A model generated the notes under the pieces. The model worked only from the letters and a program-made list of their open reading frames with translations, was not told where the DNA came from and did no database searches. Of a stretch of 64,000 bases of DNA, positions 35,847-47,804 are shown one piece after another. Made by a program: the position numbers and the translations under genes. This stretch comes from Calliopum simillimum. Taxonomy: Eukaryota; Arthropoda; Insecta; Diptera; Lauxaniidae. Numbering within the stretch: position 1 is the first letter of the stretch; every line of letters starts with the position of its first letter. The stretch is taken from assembly GCA_951812925.1 (NCBI GenBank), contig OX638372.1:2604001-2668000 (forward strand), in the 5' to 3' direction.

Positions 35847-36257
35847 TATCGCTGGTGCTTACGAAGAAAATCTTCCAAACGAAAGTTGCGGCGAAGAAAA
35901 TCTTTTTTTGAAATTGCGGCGAAAAAAATCTTTTTTGTAATATGCGGACTAGAAAATCACTTTTTATAAAATGCGGCGAAGAAAATCACTTTTTACAAAA
36001 TGCGGCGAAGAAAATCTATTTATTTAGTGAATACTTCGACGAGTTTCGAAAATAAACATTTCACTTAAAATTGCAGCGAATGAAGCGAGATTTTCTTTGC
36101 CGGATTTTGTAAAAAGTGATTTTCTTCTCCGCATTTTGTAAAAAGTGATTTTGTTGTCCGCATTCGCACAAAAAATATCTTTTTCGCCGCAGTTTGAAAA
36201 AAAGAATTTTCTTGTCCGCATTTAAAGAAGAGATAGTTTTCGTAAGCACCGGCGATA
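35847..36257. mobile_element. mini-foldback element with short tandem repeats in its arms
   Basis: The ends TATCGCTGGTGCTTACGA (35847) and the inverse complement (to 36257) match with one mismatch. The left arm carries about five tandem units of 28-30 bp (TGCGGCGAAGAAAATCactt...). The right arm carries about five of the same units inverted, separated by a central spacer near 36010-36085. Arms built of short tandem repeats are the hallmark of Drosophila Foldback (FB) elements. The small minus-strand frames 36024-36221 and 36061-36249 are repeat translation. Confidence 0.8.
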
Positions 36258-36749
36258 TTTATGATATTTAGCTTACTCTAAAGTTCAAACACAAAAAATT
36301 ATAAAGTCAAAATATTTATATAAGGTAAGTTAATATATATTTGAATTCTAGTGTTAATTACTTTAATTTTTTTACTACCCGAGTGGAGTAAAAAGAAGAG
36401 GATTTTTCTCCGTGTGTAGGTGTAAAAATAACAATTTAATAATGTACGAGTTTGCTTTCATAAACCGTACTATGTTTTGTCGGTCAAAGGAATTTTTAAA
36501 CGTTTAAAGTAAATTTATTTATAGTTCATCTGAAACAAATTTGTTGGTTAATTTTTTTCGGCTTTGGTTATTTTTTTAAAAGAATGTGGTTAAAAAATTG
36601 TTTGGCGGTGGCAACGCTGCCTTAAGTTGGCGATAGAGAATGAAGAAAGATTTGCGTGGTAAGCGCAGGCAGTTCTTGCATCAAACCACCTTCACCATCT
36701 GACTGAATACCAAACCACACAATATATATATGGTAGTACGTGGTATCAC

Positions 36750-37190
36750 GGGTGTCGAAAAAATGTTTCAACCCTCATGTTGCATTATTTGAAAAACTTT
36801 TATATATTCTCGTTAAGAATACTTTACTGATCATATTAAAAAAAAAAAAATTAAAGAAACCGCTCGGGGTCTTTTTTTAAATTGAATTTTCCATATTTGG
36901 CTGAATTGAGTTAAGTCAACAATGAAAAAACTAAAATCAATAAAAACAACACGAATAGTAGTATTTTAGTAACTATCTGTTGCTGAATTCAAATCCGGTA
37001 ATGGAATCGCTCTATCATGTCATGATTTTGAGATATATTGTATTAATCCAAAAATGAACAAAATACAAGGCTTTCCGCTACTTTTCCGCAATTTTTTTTT
37101 TTAATGATCAGTAAAGTATTCGGAACAAGAATTTATAAAAATTTTAAAAAAATTATGCAACATGAGGGTTGAAACATTTTCTCGACACCC
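36750..37190. mobile_element. MITE with about 85-bp inverted ends
   Basis: GGGTGTCGA...ATGTTTCAACCCTCATG at the left pairs with its inverse complement ending at 37190. The pairing extends, with mismatches, to the ATGATCAGTAAAGTATTC block inside both arms. The central 200 bp is AT-rich and empty. No clear target duplication is visible. Confidence 0.7.
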
Positions 37191-37430
37191 TTGGCATGTA
37201 GGTTTAAAATAATTTTTTTTTCTTTTATTTGACAAAATAGTGTACGAACAAGCAAGAAAAACTACAAATAAAAAGCTCATAAGAAACGATAACAACAACA
37301 ACAGCATTATAAATATTAAAACTTTAGTTAGGGAGGCCGTATGAACACAAGTAACAAAAAAAAAAGAACAAAAGACGGTATTTAACACTGTGTGGTTTCG
37401 CTTAATACGCTCTCATAGCTTTCCATATTT

Positions 37431-37904
37431 TTATATTGCTTTTATGTTCCAGAATTGTAATTTTAACCTTTGTTTGTCCATAATTTTTAGCTTACTGAAA
37501 CTTGTCTTATGTCGGGGAGGATCAATGGTTGTGGGACACCTCCGAGAACGGGACCGTCGATTTTTTCTATCATGAAAAACTGATATTGCCAATATGACTT
37601 CTGTTGAATTGTCATCTTGATATGACCAAGTTTTTAAGCCAACATCGAAGTAAAGAGTTTCACACCTCGTGTCGTAATTCGGCAGTGAATAGTTTATAAA
37701 GTAAATGAATTTTGACCAATACTCTTCCGTAAGATGCCTTGCTTTTGAGAATTTTCCGACCGCGTAGTTGAAAAACGGATAAAAATCAATTTTCGGAACC
37801 GAATATTTTCTATACCACAAAAAACATGTGTAATTTTTATCGCCAAAATTTTTGCAAAAAACATAATGATTAATTTTCAAGTGAAGAAAAAAAGTAATGA
37901 GCAA
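37431..37904 (-). CDS. unrecognised 157-codon open frame
   Basis: An uninterrupted minus-strand frame with mixed, protein-like composition in its middle (Trp, Tyr and charged residues, including a short RSRSRR run). It has no signal peptide, domain or splice context that I can name. In AT-rich DNA a frame this long is uncommon but not exceptional. It may be a host exon, a fragment of an unfamiliar transposon protein, or chance. I infer no function. Confidence 0.18.
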   Translation of the reverse strand: MLITFFLHLKINHYVFCKNFGDKNYTCFLWYRKYSVPKIDFYPFFNYAVGKFSKARHLTEEYWSKFIYFINYSLPNYDTRCETLYFDVGLKTWSYQDDNSTEVILAISVFHDRKNRRSRSRRCPTTIDPPRHKTSFSKLKIMDKQRLKLQFWNIKAI

Positions 37905-39714
37905 AAAACCTGTTTTTTATATTGACTCTATTGTTGAGCCCCTATCTTTGGCACGATAGTCGCTACGAAAAATTGCCCCCCCTGCATTGTAAAGAAAATG
38001 TTTCTTCAAAAGTTTTAAGCCGGGTTAAGCCTTTTTATAGTATCTAAAAAACTGCGATGAAAGAATGTGATATTACACTACACAAAGAATGTCAAATATT
38101 CATATAAAATTAATAAATATATCCTATAGTTTTTAATTGACAATCATATGAATACGTACGGGGTCTGGCCAGATCCTTCCCTTGATTATCTACATGTGTC
38201 AAATTAAACTGGTGCAAATATGAGGGTTAAGAAATGTATTCAACTAACAGTTAATAAGTAGCTATAGCTGATACAAAATGGGTTAAATAATCACAATTGC
38301 TCTGAGGGTGACTTGCTGGTTAAAGTTGCGGTTTGCATTGGTCTTCAAGTGCGGTGTACTGTGGGCATTAACTAATGTAAATTCATGCAAATTGACTAAT
38401 TAATTTTTTTTCCGTGGATTTTATCGCTCTAATGTTTAAAGTATTTTATTTGCATAAAGGTTATACATACTTGCGCTCATTTGTACATGAATGCATGTAT
38501 CAGGTCTATGTATGTAATAAATATAATAAATTACAGGTGGTCTCATGCAAGCTTAAAAATGTACTTTTCAGTTTTTAACGTCTGGCAACACTTGTCAATA
38601 ATTGCGTGCGGGCTTGAACGACAATATATGCTGGTTTTTCCTTTAATTTTAACGCTTAATTGCAATATGCGTAACATACCGATAAACTTGCTAATTAATT
38701 TTTAAAGTGTTTATTACTTAACAAAATTCTTTCATTTTACACACTATATTTCTTTTATGAATGAATGTATTGTAATTTTTTTTTTTTTTTTTTTTCACCA
38801 CTCATTGTTCTTACAACAATGGGTAGCTTAACTAAAATAAGGCAAACTCTAACGAAGAAACTCAGCGTTCTCACTGGCTCGCTTGGATCAGTATCTTACA
38901 GTTGATTTGGCGAATAAACAGAACACAACACAATTCTCATTTTTTGCACTTTAGTATGATTATTTTGGTTTTATTTTTAAAGACACTTAAAGTTTTACTC
39001 TGAAGCAATTTTTTTTGATTTATTTTTGCTTATATAAATGTAAGATAGCCCCTATCCATAAATTACGTCACACGAATTTCATGATTTTTGGACCCCAACG
39101 TCACATTCTGCCACATTTTCATAGACTTCCCCCCTTTTATGTTTACCTTAAAAATTATTATTTTCCAAAGTTACACTTTATGTGACCAAAATAAAATTCT
39201 TTGTTTCAAAAACGAGCAGAAAAATGTTTAAGCTAATGTAATGTGAGCTAATGTATAGGGTAAGTGAGGGTAATATAGACTACACGTTTAATATGGACCA
39301 CACGGATATTTTCCATTGCGTACATAGGATTTACCGTTATTCATGTTCAAACTTTGCGCCAATACCTAGAGCTTATGTCAGTGCGATTTTAGCTTTCGAT
39401 GAAGTCGCATGTTTCTGTAATGGTGTTTTTTCCAAAAAAAAGTTTAGTGATAATTTTTTTCTAGTGAGTAAATTTCATTATTTCACTTTAAAGACATCGT
39501 GTTTTTAAATAAATGGTTAATTATATAAATTCAGTGAATACCATTTATAAGTTATTAGCACAAATAAGTTCATTAACTACAAGAGTTTTTGATAAAAAAA
39601 AAACCATTTATTTCACCAACACGTGCTGAGAGCAATGTGGACCAACAAGGAAAAAAGCCTCAGAAACAAATGTATTAATCATGATGATTTGGAATTCGAA
39701 AAACCCTAAGGAAA
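37905..39714. other. no gene; dispersed CG-rich repeat piece at 39045-39135
   Basis: Near 39045-39135 lies a TAGCCCCTATCCATAAATTACGTCAC piece followed by C-runs. It resembles the MITE-like element at 60336-60615. Other small frames (38481-38705, 39251-39508) are unsupported. A 21-base T run lies at about 38778-38796. Confidence 0.35.
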
Positions 39715-39905
39715 GGAAGATGAAAAATGTATATACTGTAATACCCTTTACTTAGAACATCGCTGTGGCGAGGTTTGGGTTGAATGTGTAATCTGGCGTT
39801 CTTGGGGTCATGAAGAATGCGCCGGATATGGTGAAACTTCTGTACCAAATAAAAATATGGGCAATATGGACTATGTAGTCCATTTTACACCACAATTTTT
39901 TTTGA
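39715..39905 (+). pseudogene. transposase C-terminal zinc-knuckle relic
   Basis: One frame reads a CIYC...RCGEVWVEC...W.HEECAG pattern, the PHD-like zinc knuckle found at the C-terminus of many pogo/jerky-type transposases. A stop lies just before it (near 39708). One expected Cys of the second pair is Trp. The upstream transposase is not present, so this is a fragment. TA- and GGAC-rich strings on either side (about 39280 and 39865) may be old element ends. Confidence 0.6.
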
Positions 39906-40151
39906 TCTTCATTTTGAGTATTTTCAGTTTTTTTTATTTTTTTTTAGAGGAGGTTCCACGCTCTTAAATGGAATACTCGGTTTGACGGCGAAACAGCTGC
40001 ATTAATTTTAACTAGTATCGGTGGCCAAATTTTGGCCTTTTACTTTGAGATAAATACACTTTTTCCGAGTGCCGTTTGGTAAAAAAGAAAGCCAGAACAT
40101 TGAGTATTCATTAATCGTAGCAACATTTTTTATATGCAGCAGGTTCAGTAT

Positions 40152-40659
40152 AATATCGGTGGGGTCCAAAAGTATCGAAAAATATCCTAAAAGTATCGAA
40201 AAACATCCCAAATATCGAAAAGAGCTCAAAAGTATCGAAACACATCGGTATGTATATTGGTAAAAGTTCAAAAGTTTCGAGAATCATCCAAAGTATCGAT
40301 AAAAGTCCAAAAGTATCGAGAAACATCCAAAATATCGATAAAAGCCCAAAAGTATCGAGAAACATCCAAAACATCGAGAAACATCCAAAATATCGGTAAA
40401 AGTCCAAGAGTATCGAAAAACATCCAAAATATCGGTAAAAGTCTAAAAGTATCGAAAAACATCCAAAATATCGGTAAAAGTCCAAAAGTATCGAAAAACA
40501 TCCAAAAAATCGGTAAAAGACCAAAAGTATCGAAAAACATCCAAAATATCGGTAAAAGTCCAAAAGTATCGAGAAACATCCAAAATATCGGTTAAAATCC
40601 AAAAGTGTCAAAAATATCGATCAAAGTCCAAAAAATCGAAAAACATCCAAAATATCGGT
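40152..40659. repeat. 39-bp minisatellite, about 13 units
   Basis: The unit is aatatcggtaaaagtcc plus aaaagtatcgaaaaacatcca, 39 bp long, with an internal half-period of 19-20 bp (TCCAAAAnTATCG). Because 39 is a multiple of three, several frames on both strands stay open (plus 40257-40595; minus 40111-40611 and 40268-40579). They encode meaningless 13-residue repeats. The first three units and the last two are more diverged. Confidence 0.92.
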
Positions 40660-43580
40660 GCAGAACGTCGACAGAGTGCAACGAAACAGGTTTCGTACAA
40701 GCAAGAGAAAAACAACAACAACAAAATTTCTCTCACTCCACTGTCTCATTCACTTTCTTAACAACACAGCATAACACTGTGGGTGCTGTTGTTGTTGTAA
40801 TTATATGGGAAACTTTGATCCTGTTTTTAAATGCCTTAATGGCAACTTATGAGGATAATTTTTGGATTCGTGGATTCTACACCACAGTACCTATCATATA
40901 AAAAAATATACAAAATCGGTTAAATGGTAAGCTCGCAAAAGGGGCTCAAAAAAAAACTGTTCACGTATTTATATATACATAGATGCCAGTTGGAATAACG
41001 GTAGGCTTAACGCTAAGGATAGAAATTAAAAATTAAAAAGGATATTAAAAGTATTTGTTTGATAGTGAGCAGGCTCATTACATTCATTACACAGTTTGTT
41101 AATGTCTCTTAATTATTATGTCATATTTAAATGTGTGATATTTCCTTCAATTAACCCACTACACGAGTTCGTTAATGTTAAATGAGAAAAGTCACTAGAA
41201 ATAATTCAGTTTAATGACACCAATGCCCCAAACTCCATGTTCCATACAGTGACATTTTCATACATGGAAATGTCAAACTTTCACTTATTTATAAATTCGC
41301 TAATATGTTGTATGACTTTTCTTTTAATGCTCTGTCATATGTTTCAGGATCTGTTATTGTTCTGCTTGTTCCGCATAACTTAGTTCTTGCTGCTAATATC
41401 CCAAAGGCATTCGGTAATATGAAAAATGAAACATATTTTCATTATTTTAAAACTCATTAAAAACAAACGAAATGAAATGAAACAGACGAAAGAACTCATC
41501 GAAAAAACAACAAAAATTGCTTTGTTAAAAGGTAAAGTCCCCTTAACTGCTGTATAAAAAGAACAACACCAAATACATGAACAGTAACTTTAACGAGTAA
41601 AATTTATTGGGATATAACGTGCTTTTCGTCCTAGTTGTTGTTATAAATAGTAGATAGCAATGTTTGCGCCTATGTTCTTGTCTGCAGTCATTTCATAAAT
41701 TTACATATTTTCATATTTAATAGAGGGGAAAAAGGGGGAAAATAACAACAAGAACTAAGTATGCAAAACAAAAAGAAGAAAAGACAATGAAATTAATAAA
41801 AAATGAAACAAAACAGATAGTTTAAGTTATAAAATGTGAAGGAGGTGAGATCATAAATGGAAGCAAATATTTATTAACGCATTAAATCCAAACAGAAGTT
41901 AATAGCCCCACCTGAATATTCAAAAAAACTAAAAACAAAAGTATAATAAGAGATATCTATCCATAGTCATCGCAATCACACATCATTTGTTCATATATGT
42001 ACTTATATGTTTGTAACTATATATATTGACATGTAGACTGAATTCAATATGAAATCATTGTCCATGAATGTCGGTCACTTTCTAGTTAATGGGCAAAAGT
42101 TTTGTGCTGTTAAGCGAAAGCTTTTTGGCATTTTATGTTTTTATGCGTTGCGTTAAATTGATGGAAAAGCAATTTTTCTGCTCCATTTCACGCGTTCAAG
42201 GTAAAGCTGTCCCCAAACTGAGGTCTAACGAAGCGTTAGTGCAGCGAAAAACGAAAACAAAAAAAAAAAAAAATATGAATATTACAAAACTATGGAGTGT
42301 GGAAAAACCATTGAAGATGCTTACGCAGTGATAATGGTTTTGTTTGGTTTTTGACCAGAAAGCTGCGTCAAAGTTTGTTACTGCAATTGACCCACTTTAG
42401 CAGCAGATCGGAAAGCGAACAAATGAAAATGTGAGTGTTGTTGCAGTGCAGTGCATGTTGACACATATGCCAGTAGAAACACGGTGGAAATTGATTTTAA
42501 AAAAGCTTGTCAATACTTTCCAAGACATAGAGATAAATGTGTCTCTTTTCCAATTAAGCTACATTCAGGTTTAAGTTTAAATAACATCGAATTATCTTTT
42601 GATATTTCCATCTTGTGTCTTGAGCTATCGAAAATCAGTAAGACTTTCCCTAAAAAAACCATTTGCATCTTCAGGCAGTGGAATATCATTCTGTCCGATT
42701 GTGTAAGTTTGTCAAACCAATACATATCAATGTTCGCTAGTAACATTTATTGCTCTTTCTAATAATTTAAGTTCACTATACAAAAAGAGTTTTTTATTTC
42801 TCTAATAAAAAATCTGCATATATATTTGGTACCCTCAATTTCATAAAGAAATCATCTTTTAGTTGACGTGTTCAGTACACATTATATATATGTATGTATG
42901 TATGTATGTTTATTACAAATACATATATTTAGTACTCTCTTCTATTTTCTTTAATTTTTTTGGTTTTTTTTTATTTCTGCAATTATAGCTAAGTATTTAT
43001 TTAATTTGCGCCTCTTGACATCCAAATACTTCTATTGAGGAAGTTACCAGCTTTATTGAAAAATCCACCACAAACATCGATCTAATGTTTTGAGCATAAA
43101 TAATTTCACCATTCAACGTCAAGATAAGTCATGGTAAAATGGTCAAGATTTAAAACTTAATAACTGCTTTTAATGAAGAGCTCATTGTTTATCGAAGACA
43201 GTGGTGTTGTGGTGGGTAACTTTTCATTAAAAAAAAACTTAACATTTACCGCCTTTCAACTAAGACTTCACAAAAATTAAAAAAAAAAATTTACAACTAT
43301 ATTTTTCTGATGCACTTTAGTCCGCTTAACTCGAAAACCACAAAAGACAAATTTTTGATGGATAGGTTTTCGAGACATGAACTTTTTTTTTATTTTTGTT
43401 CGATTTCTCAAAGGCGGCTTCACTTTTTCAGTCATATCTCAAATCGTAACGTCTTATCAAATTTCTAATAATCTCTTCTTGTAATAAGGGACAGTTTTTC
43501 GAAATTTGCGCATTTGATTTGATCTTGTATCAAAATTTGATTCCTCTAGCTTGAAATTTGAAGGTCTGGAAGCTATTTTT
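40660..43580. other. no gene recognised; TATG microsatellite
   Basis: Small frames (40605-40901, 42089-42331, 42451-42762) have no motif support. The opposing frames at 42451-42762 and 42510-42746 shadow each other. A (TATG)n microsatellite lies at about 42888-42908. Confidence 0.4.
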
Positions 43581-44356
43581 ATACCTTACACCCAGGGTAT
43601 ATTCACTTTGTCTTTCCGTTTGTAACGCTGAGAAGGAGGCGTGACAGATATAGAAAAGTATATATATTCTTGATCAGCGTCACCTCCTGAGTCGATATAG
43701 CCATGTCCGTCTGTCTGGCTGGCTACATACATTTTTTGGGAAAACTAAGCAAGATAATTCAATGAAATTTGATGCACAGCCTTCGCCTTCAAAGGTAGCT
43801 TGGGAGATTGAAAATAAGCGAAATCGGTCAACGGACACGCCTACCACCCATACAAAAAATATATTCAAAATGCAACTTTTGGAGTATTTTGCACGATAAT
43901 GCAACCAAAATACATCTAAATACTACGAATTGTAAGCGCAAGCTCTGAGCAAAAACTGGGCGAATTCAGACAAGAGGACGTGGCACCTCTCATATAAGCA
44001 AAAGGTTTAAAACGCTATGCTGAAAGCGTTTTTTGAGATAATCGAACCAAATTTTACTCATACACTAAATATTATAAATACAAGCTTTAAGCAAAAACTG
44101 GATAAAATCGGGCAAGAGGGCGTGGCACCTCCCATTTAAGCAAAAGGTTCAAAACACTTTACTGAAAACATTTTTTGAGATAATCCAACCAAATTTCACT
44201 CAAATATTAAGAACTATAAATTCAAACTCTGAGAAAAAACTGGGTGAATTCGGACAAGAGGGCGTAGCACCTCCCATATAAGCAAAATTTTCAAAATACA
44301 GCTGTGTAGGTTATTTAATGTTTGGCCAGGCCAAAGGTATCACCCTTACTAGTTAT
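43581..44356 (+). repeat. dispersed repeat R, copy 1 (full-length-like)
   Basis: Starts ATACCTTACACCCAGGGTAT (a small hairpin) and continues with the fly-typical TATATTCTTGATCAGCGTCA and CCATGTCCGTCTGTC blocks. Two to three tandem modules of about 138 bp (GAGGGCGTGGCACCTCC...GAGATAATC) follow, ending at CTTACTAGTTATA. It resembles a repeat class scattered through fly genomes, with no coding capacity. The minus frame 43680-43904 is repeat translation. Confidence 0.8.
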
Positions 44357-45440
44357 AGTTACAACCTAATTTTATTTGGTATGGGTTTTTATGAAAAAAA
44401 AATAAAAAATAATGATCATAACAAAAATTTAGATTTTTGAGTTACCAAATAAGTATAACGTTCAAAGTATCGATAAAAGGTAATATATGAAGAAATTCTA
44501 TGCACAAATAACGAAGTAATGACCAGTTAAGTGAAGCTATAAAAATTCAAATTTTACTAAATTTTTGTATATTTCTCAAAATTGAAAAATTTACTTGCGA
44601 TTTGTACGATTTATTTTTGTTTTGCTTGGTTGGATCGTGAATAGTAAGAACTGTACTTTTTCTTGTGATCGAGTGAAGAATAGAAAATCTGTAGTGAACC
44701 AAAGTTTGAATTTCAAGCAAATTTTTATGAATTTTAGAATCTTGATGAACCCCTTGAATATTTTCTGGACCGAAAAATTCAAAGAGCCCAAGTTTTATTC
44801 TTTTTGTCAACAACATATAGTCGCACAGTGCTGTCAATCCATACAACGGAACGGCATTTCCACAGTCTTGGTTCGATTTCAATAAGATTTACCATACTGA
44901 TACATTTTTTTACGCTGTTTTCAAATGCAATGAATAAAAAAAAAGACATTCAAATAAATAAAACCACGAAAGTTAACTGGAAAAAATGTGTGTGCATGCT
45001 TTTAGGTTGTAAAAACCATATTAAAATTTTAATAGTTCAAAGTGTTTTTGATATATAAATGTATGCTGTAAAAAAAAAATCAAATTAAAAAAAAATTCAA
45101 AAGCATTTGAAAAAAATTTTGTGGTGTAAATTTTATAAAATCATTGATTTTTACGTAAATACGAGATATTCAGATAAATAATTAAAGTAAACGGGGAAAA
45201 ACGGGGTTGTAAATTTTTCCTATCTTAAAATATGGAATCTATAATATCTGTACGTTTTTGAACCCGCAAGTCCCGTCTTTTTTTTTCCTGCTCTAAAGAA
45301 AATTAGCATTTTTCGGTTTTTAATAATTGAAAAGTTTTTTTTATATCTTTTAAAATAACTTTAATTTGGCTAAAAAAATTTGCATACAAAAAATATTAAA
45401 AATAAATGAGTGTGCAGACTTTTGTATGCATTTAGTTTTA
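44357..45440. other. no gene recognised
   Basis: Frames at 44547-44882 (minus) and 44595-44885 (plus) overlap and look like AT-rich chance. No domain or splice pattern is evident. Confidence 0.35.
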
Positions 45441-45761
45441 CATGGTGCTCCATCTTTTATGTCGGTATGTAAACATTGAATAACTTTGAGAAAAAACAAC
45501 CGATTTCTATAAGTGATGTATTTTTATTCAGTTTGGTTCTTTACAATTTTTTTGGACAAGTTTCTGAAAACCTTTATTACAATTACAAATTGACTCCTTC
45601 CGAGCATCTCGGGTGTTATAGCGTCGATTCGGTGTGAAGCGATCCATGGCAAAAATTGTACTGAATTGACGTTTCCAAAACATATCTGATGCAATCAATC
45701 GGTTGGTAAATGTGAAAGTTATTCAGCGTTTACATACCGACATAAAAGATGGAGCACCCTG
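45441..45761. mobile_element. TA-flanked mariner-like MITE
   Basis: CAtGGTGCTCCATCTTTTATG at the left pairs with the inverse complement ending at 45761, over about 48 bp. TA flanks both ends (45439-45440, 45762-45763). Read on the minus strand, an ATG at about 45648 begins a short MDRFTPN-type peptide resembling a mariner N-terminus. This suggests internal deletion of a mariner transposon. Confidence 0.8.
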
Positions 45762-46022
45762 TATAACAACTGCTTTTGAGGCTTAGGGAGCAGCAATTAT
45801 TTTTAAAAAGTTCTGCGATAAGCAAATTTTCTAAATTGTTTTTTTTTTTTTCGAAAAAAAGTTCGACTTTAACTAGCTGTAACACTTACAAATCACACTA
45901 GTTTTCAATAATTTTCAGGGGATTTCTTAATTGGACTATTTGCTGTGGAATGGCATATAAAAAATTTTAAATTTGAACAAAATTTTTTTACGCAAATGTC
46001 TTCTATCGCAGCACTGTGCGTC

Positions 46023-46265
46023 GGGTTAAAACTGCAACTAGACATCTACATTTTTATTGTTTTGAGAAAAACACTTTTAAATTTTTTGAAATTCGATTTT
46101 TGTGTGAGATTTAGAAATTTTCTGCTTTTTATTTCTTATATAAAATTGGATGGGGACTACCTTTTAAAAAAACAAACTGAAACGTTGAGCCATTTTTTCT
46201 TCATTTTTCCGTATGATTAACTCAAACAGTGAAAAAATGTAGATGTCTAGTTGTAGTTTTAACCC
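46023..46265. mobile_element. small MITE with 33-bp inverted ends
   Basis: GGGTTAAAACTgCAACTAGAC at the left and its near-perfect inverse complement at 46233-46265 bound a 243-bp element. No clear target duplication can be assigned. The frame 45945-46220 spans it and is not a gene. Confidence 0.7.
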
Positions 46266-47541
46266 TACGATATACTAATACAAATATTTCGACCCCTTGC
46301 GGACTAATACCGGATGAAAAAAAAAAAAACAACTCTATTCAAGATTAAGCGAATGAATATTTGAAATTTTTGTTCTGTTAATTTAGTAGACAATAATTTA
46401 GTAGGTTTATTCATTGTTGTTGATAAAACTTAAGGCACACCTTAGAAAATAGTTTTGTTTTGGAATCACAAGAAAATTTTTCTGATTTGTAGACCTACAA
46501 GAATGCTAATGAAAAATACAAAAATTGTGTAAAATTCCAATTTTGGTAGGTTCACGTAATTGCTCATTACTCCGTTACCGTTATTTATCCATAAATTTTC
46601 CACATATATACCTTAGTATCTTTACAAAGGCTTGGTTTATGTACTCTAGCTTAGAAACAATTTCTATTTAATTTTTTTATCGTTTTGCGTATTTATTGAG
46701 TAAATTCTCGATTATTATTTTGACTCTCTCATATATTTTGATCCATTACACTTAAACCAATAATTAGCTTGGAAAATTAATGTATGAAGCAATTATTGGA
46801 CATTCGATTAACTTTGATCTTATGTCTATATCAAGTAAATCAGACACTTATGACTTGATATATTACTTAAAACATGCAGCAAATAAACAAGAAAAAGTTC
46901 AACATTTTTTTTTTTTTGTGAACTTTGAGTTATGTGGAACAAAGTGCATAGTGGCATTCCTTATATTCTATTTAATTATAACAAAATTGAAACGTTTTGG
47001 GGCTCTTTTTCAAAAGAATATACGATAAAAAATTCTCGGCTAGCATTTTAGCTTAATTTTCGGTACCACTGTTGATTAATGAAAATTTTTTACGATTTAT
47101 TAAATAAAATATCAGAATCAGAATTTTAACAAGTTATACCAGAAATCACTTGATATGCGTTAGAGCTTTATCTAAGTATCTCGATTCTAAAATTTTAAAT
47201 CGCTAATTGAACAAGAAATATACAAAAAATCAACAAAAACTCAAAACTGAAACCTGTTCGGTGATTCCCAAAGAAATCAACACACAAACACATGAAAATT
47301 TCTATAGCAACTTGTGTGCACAGCTATAGCTGATTAAGTTGTAGCAGTTGCTGCTACTGCCCATACAGATTTCGATATCGATACTAATGATGCTGATGCT
47401 GATGATGTTATTGTTGCTTAAATCCCGATTACAACCCCAAAGCCGAGTTTAGAAACACGCAAAACGTATAACGAGACAGAACAAAAAGCGCGCTATCAAA
47501 GTGAAGCGAACCAAAAAGCCGCCCAAAAATCGTTAATCAAT
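46266..47541. other. upstream region of the secreted-protein gene
   Basis: The sequence is AT-rich until about 47330, where composition rises and triplet runs (gatgctgatgctgatgat, 47385-47410) appear. That shift is consistent with the promoter or 5' region of the gene starting downstream. Confidence 0.4.
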
Positions 47542-47547
47542 TCAGTT
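47542..47547 (+). promoter_or_regulatory. candidate initiator for gene 1
   Basis: TCAGTT is an arthropod initiator-type string about 260 nt before the ATG, in the GC-richer leader-like stretch. There is no TATA box at -30, and no good downstream element is obvious. This is a weak call. Confidence 0.25.
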
Positions 47548-47804
47548 TGAATAGCGCCGCTGAAAGAACACAAGCGAGCAAACGACGAGCGTTGACAGAG
47601 CGCGGACTGAATTAAGTACCGACCAGAAATACAGGGACTTTCGGCGCTAATAAAAATAGCAGCAGAAGCAGCGGCAATAAAAACAAAAACAACAAAACCA
47701 ATAGAAACGCAAATAACCCAAAAAACGCAGAGGAGGAAAGCACTGCCAAACTGGGAGTAGGACGAACGAACCAACAGCAAAGTTAAACGTGTACAGCCGC
47801 CAGG

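Noticed and set aside
40111..40611. 166-codon minus-strand frame and overlapping plus-strand frame of 112 codons
   Set aside because: Both are translations of the 39-bp minisatellite, whose unit length is a multiple of three.
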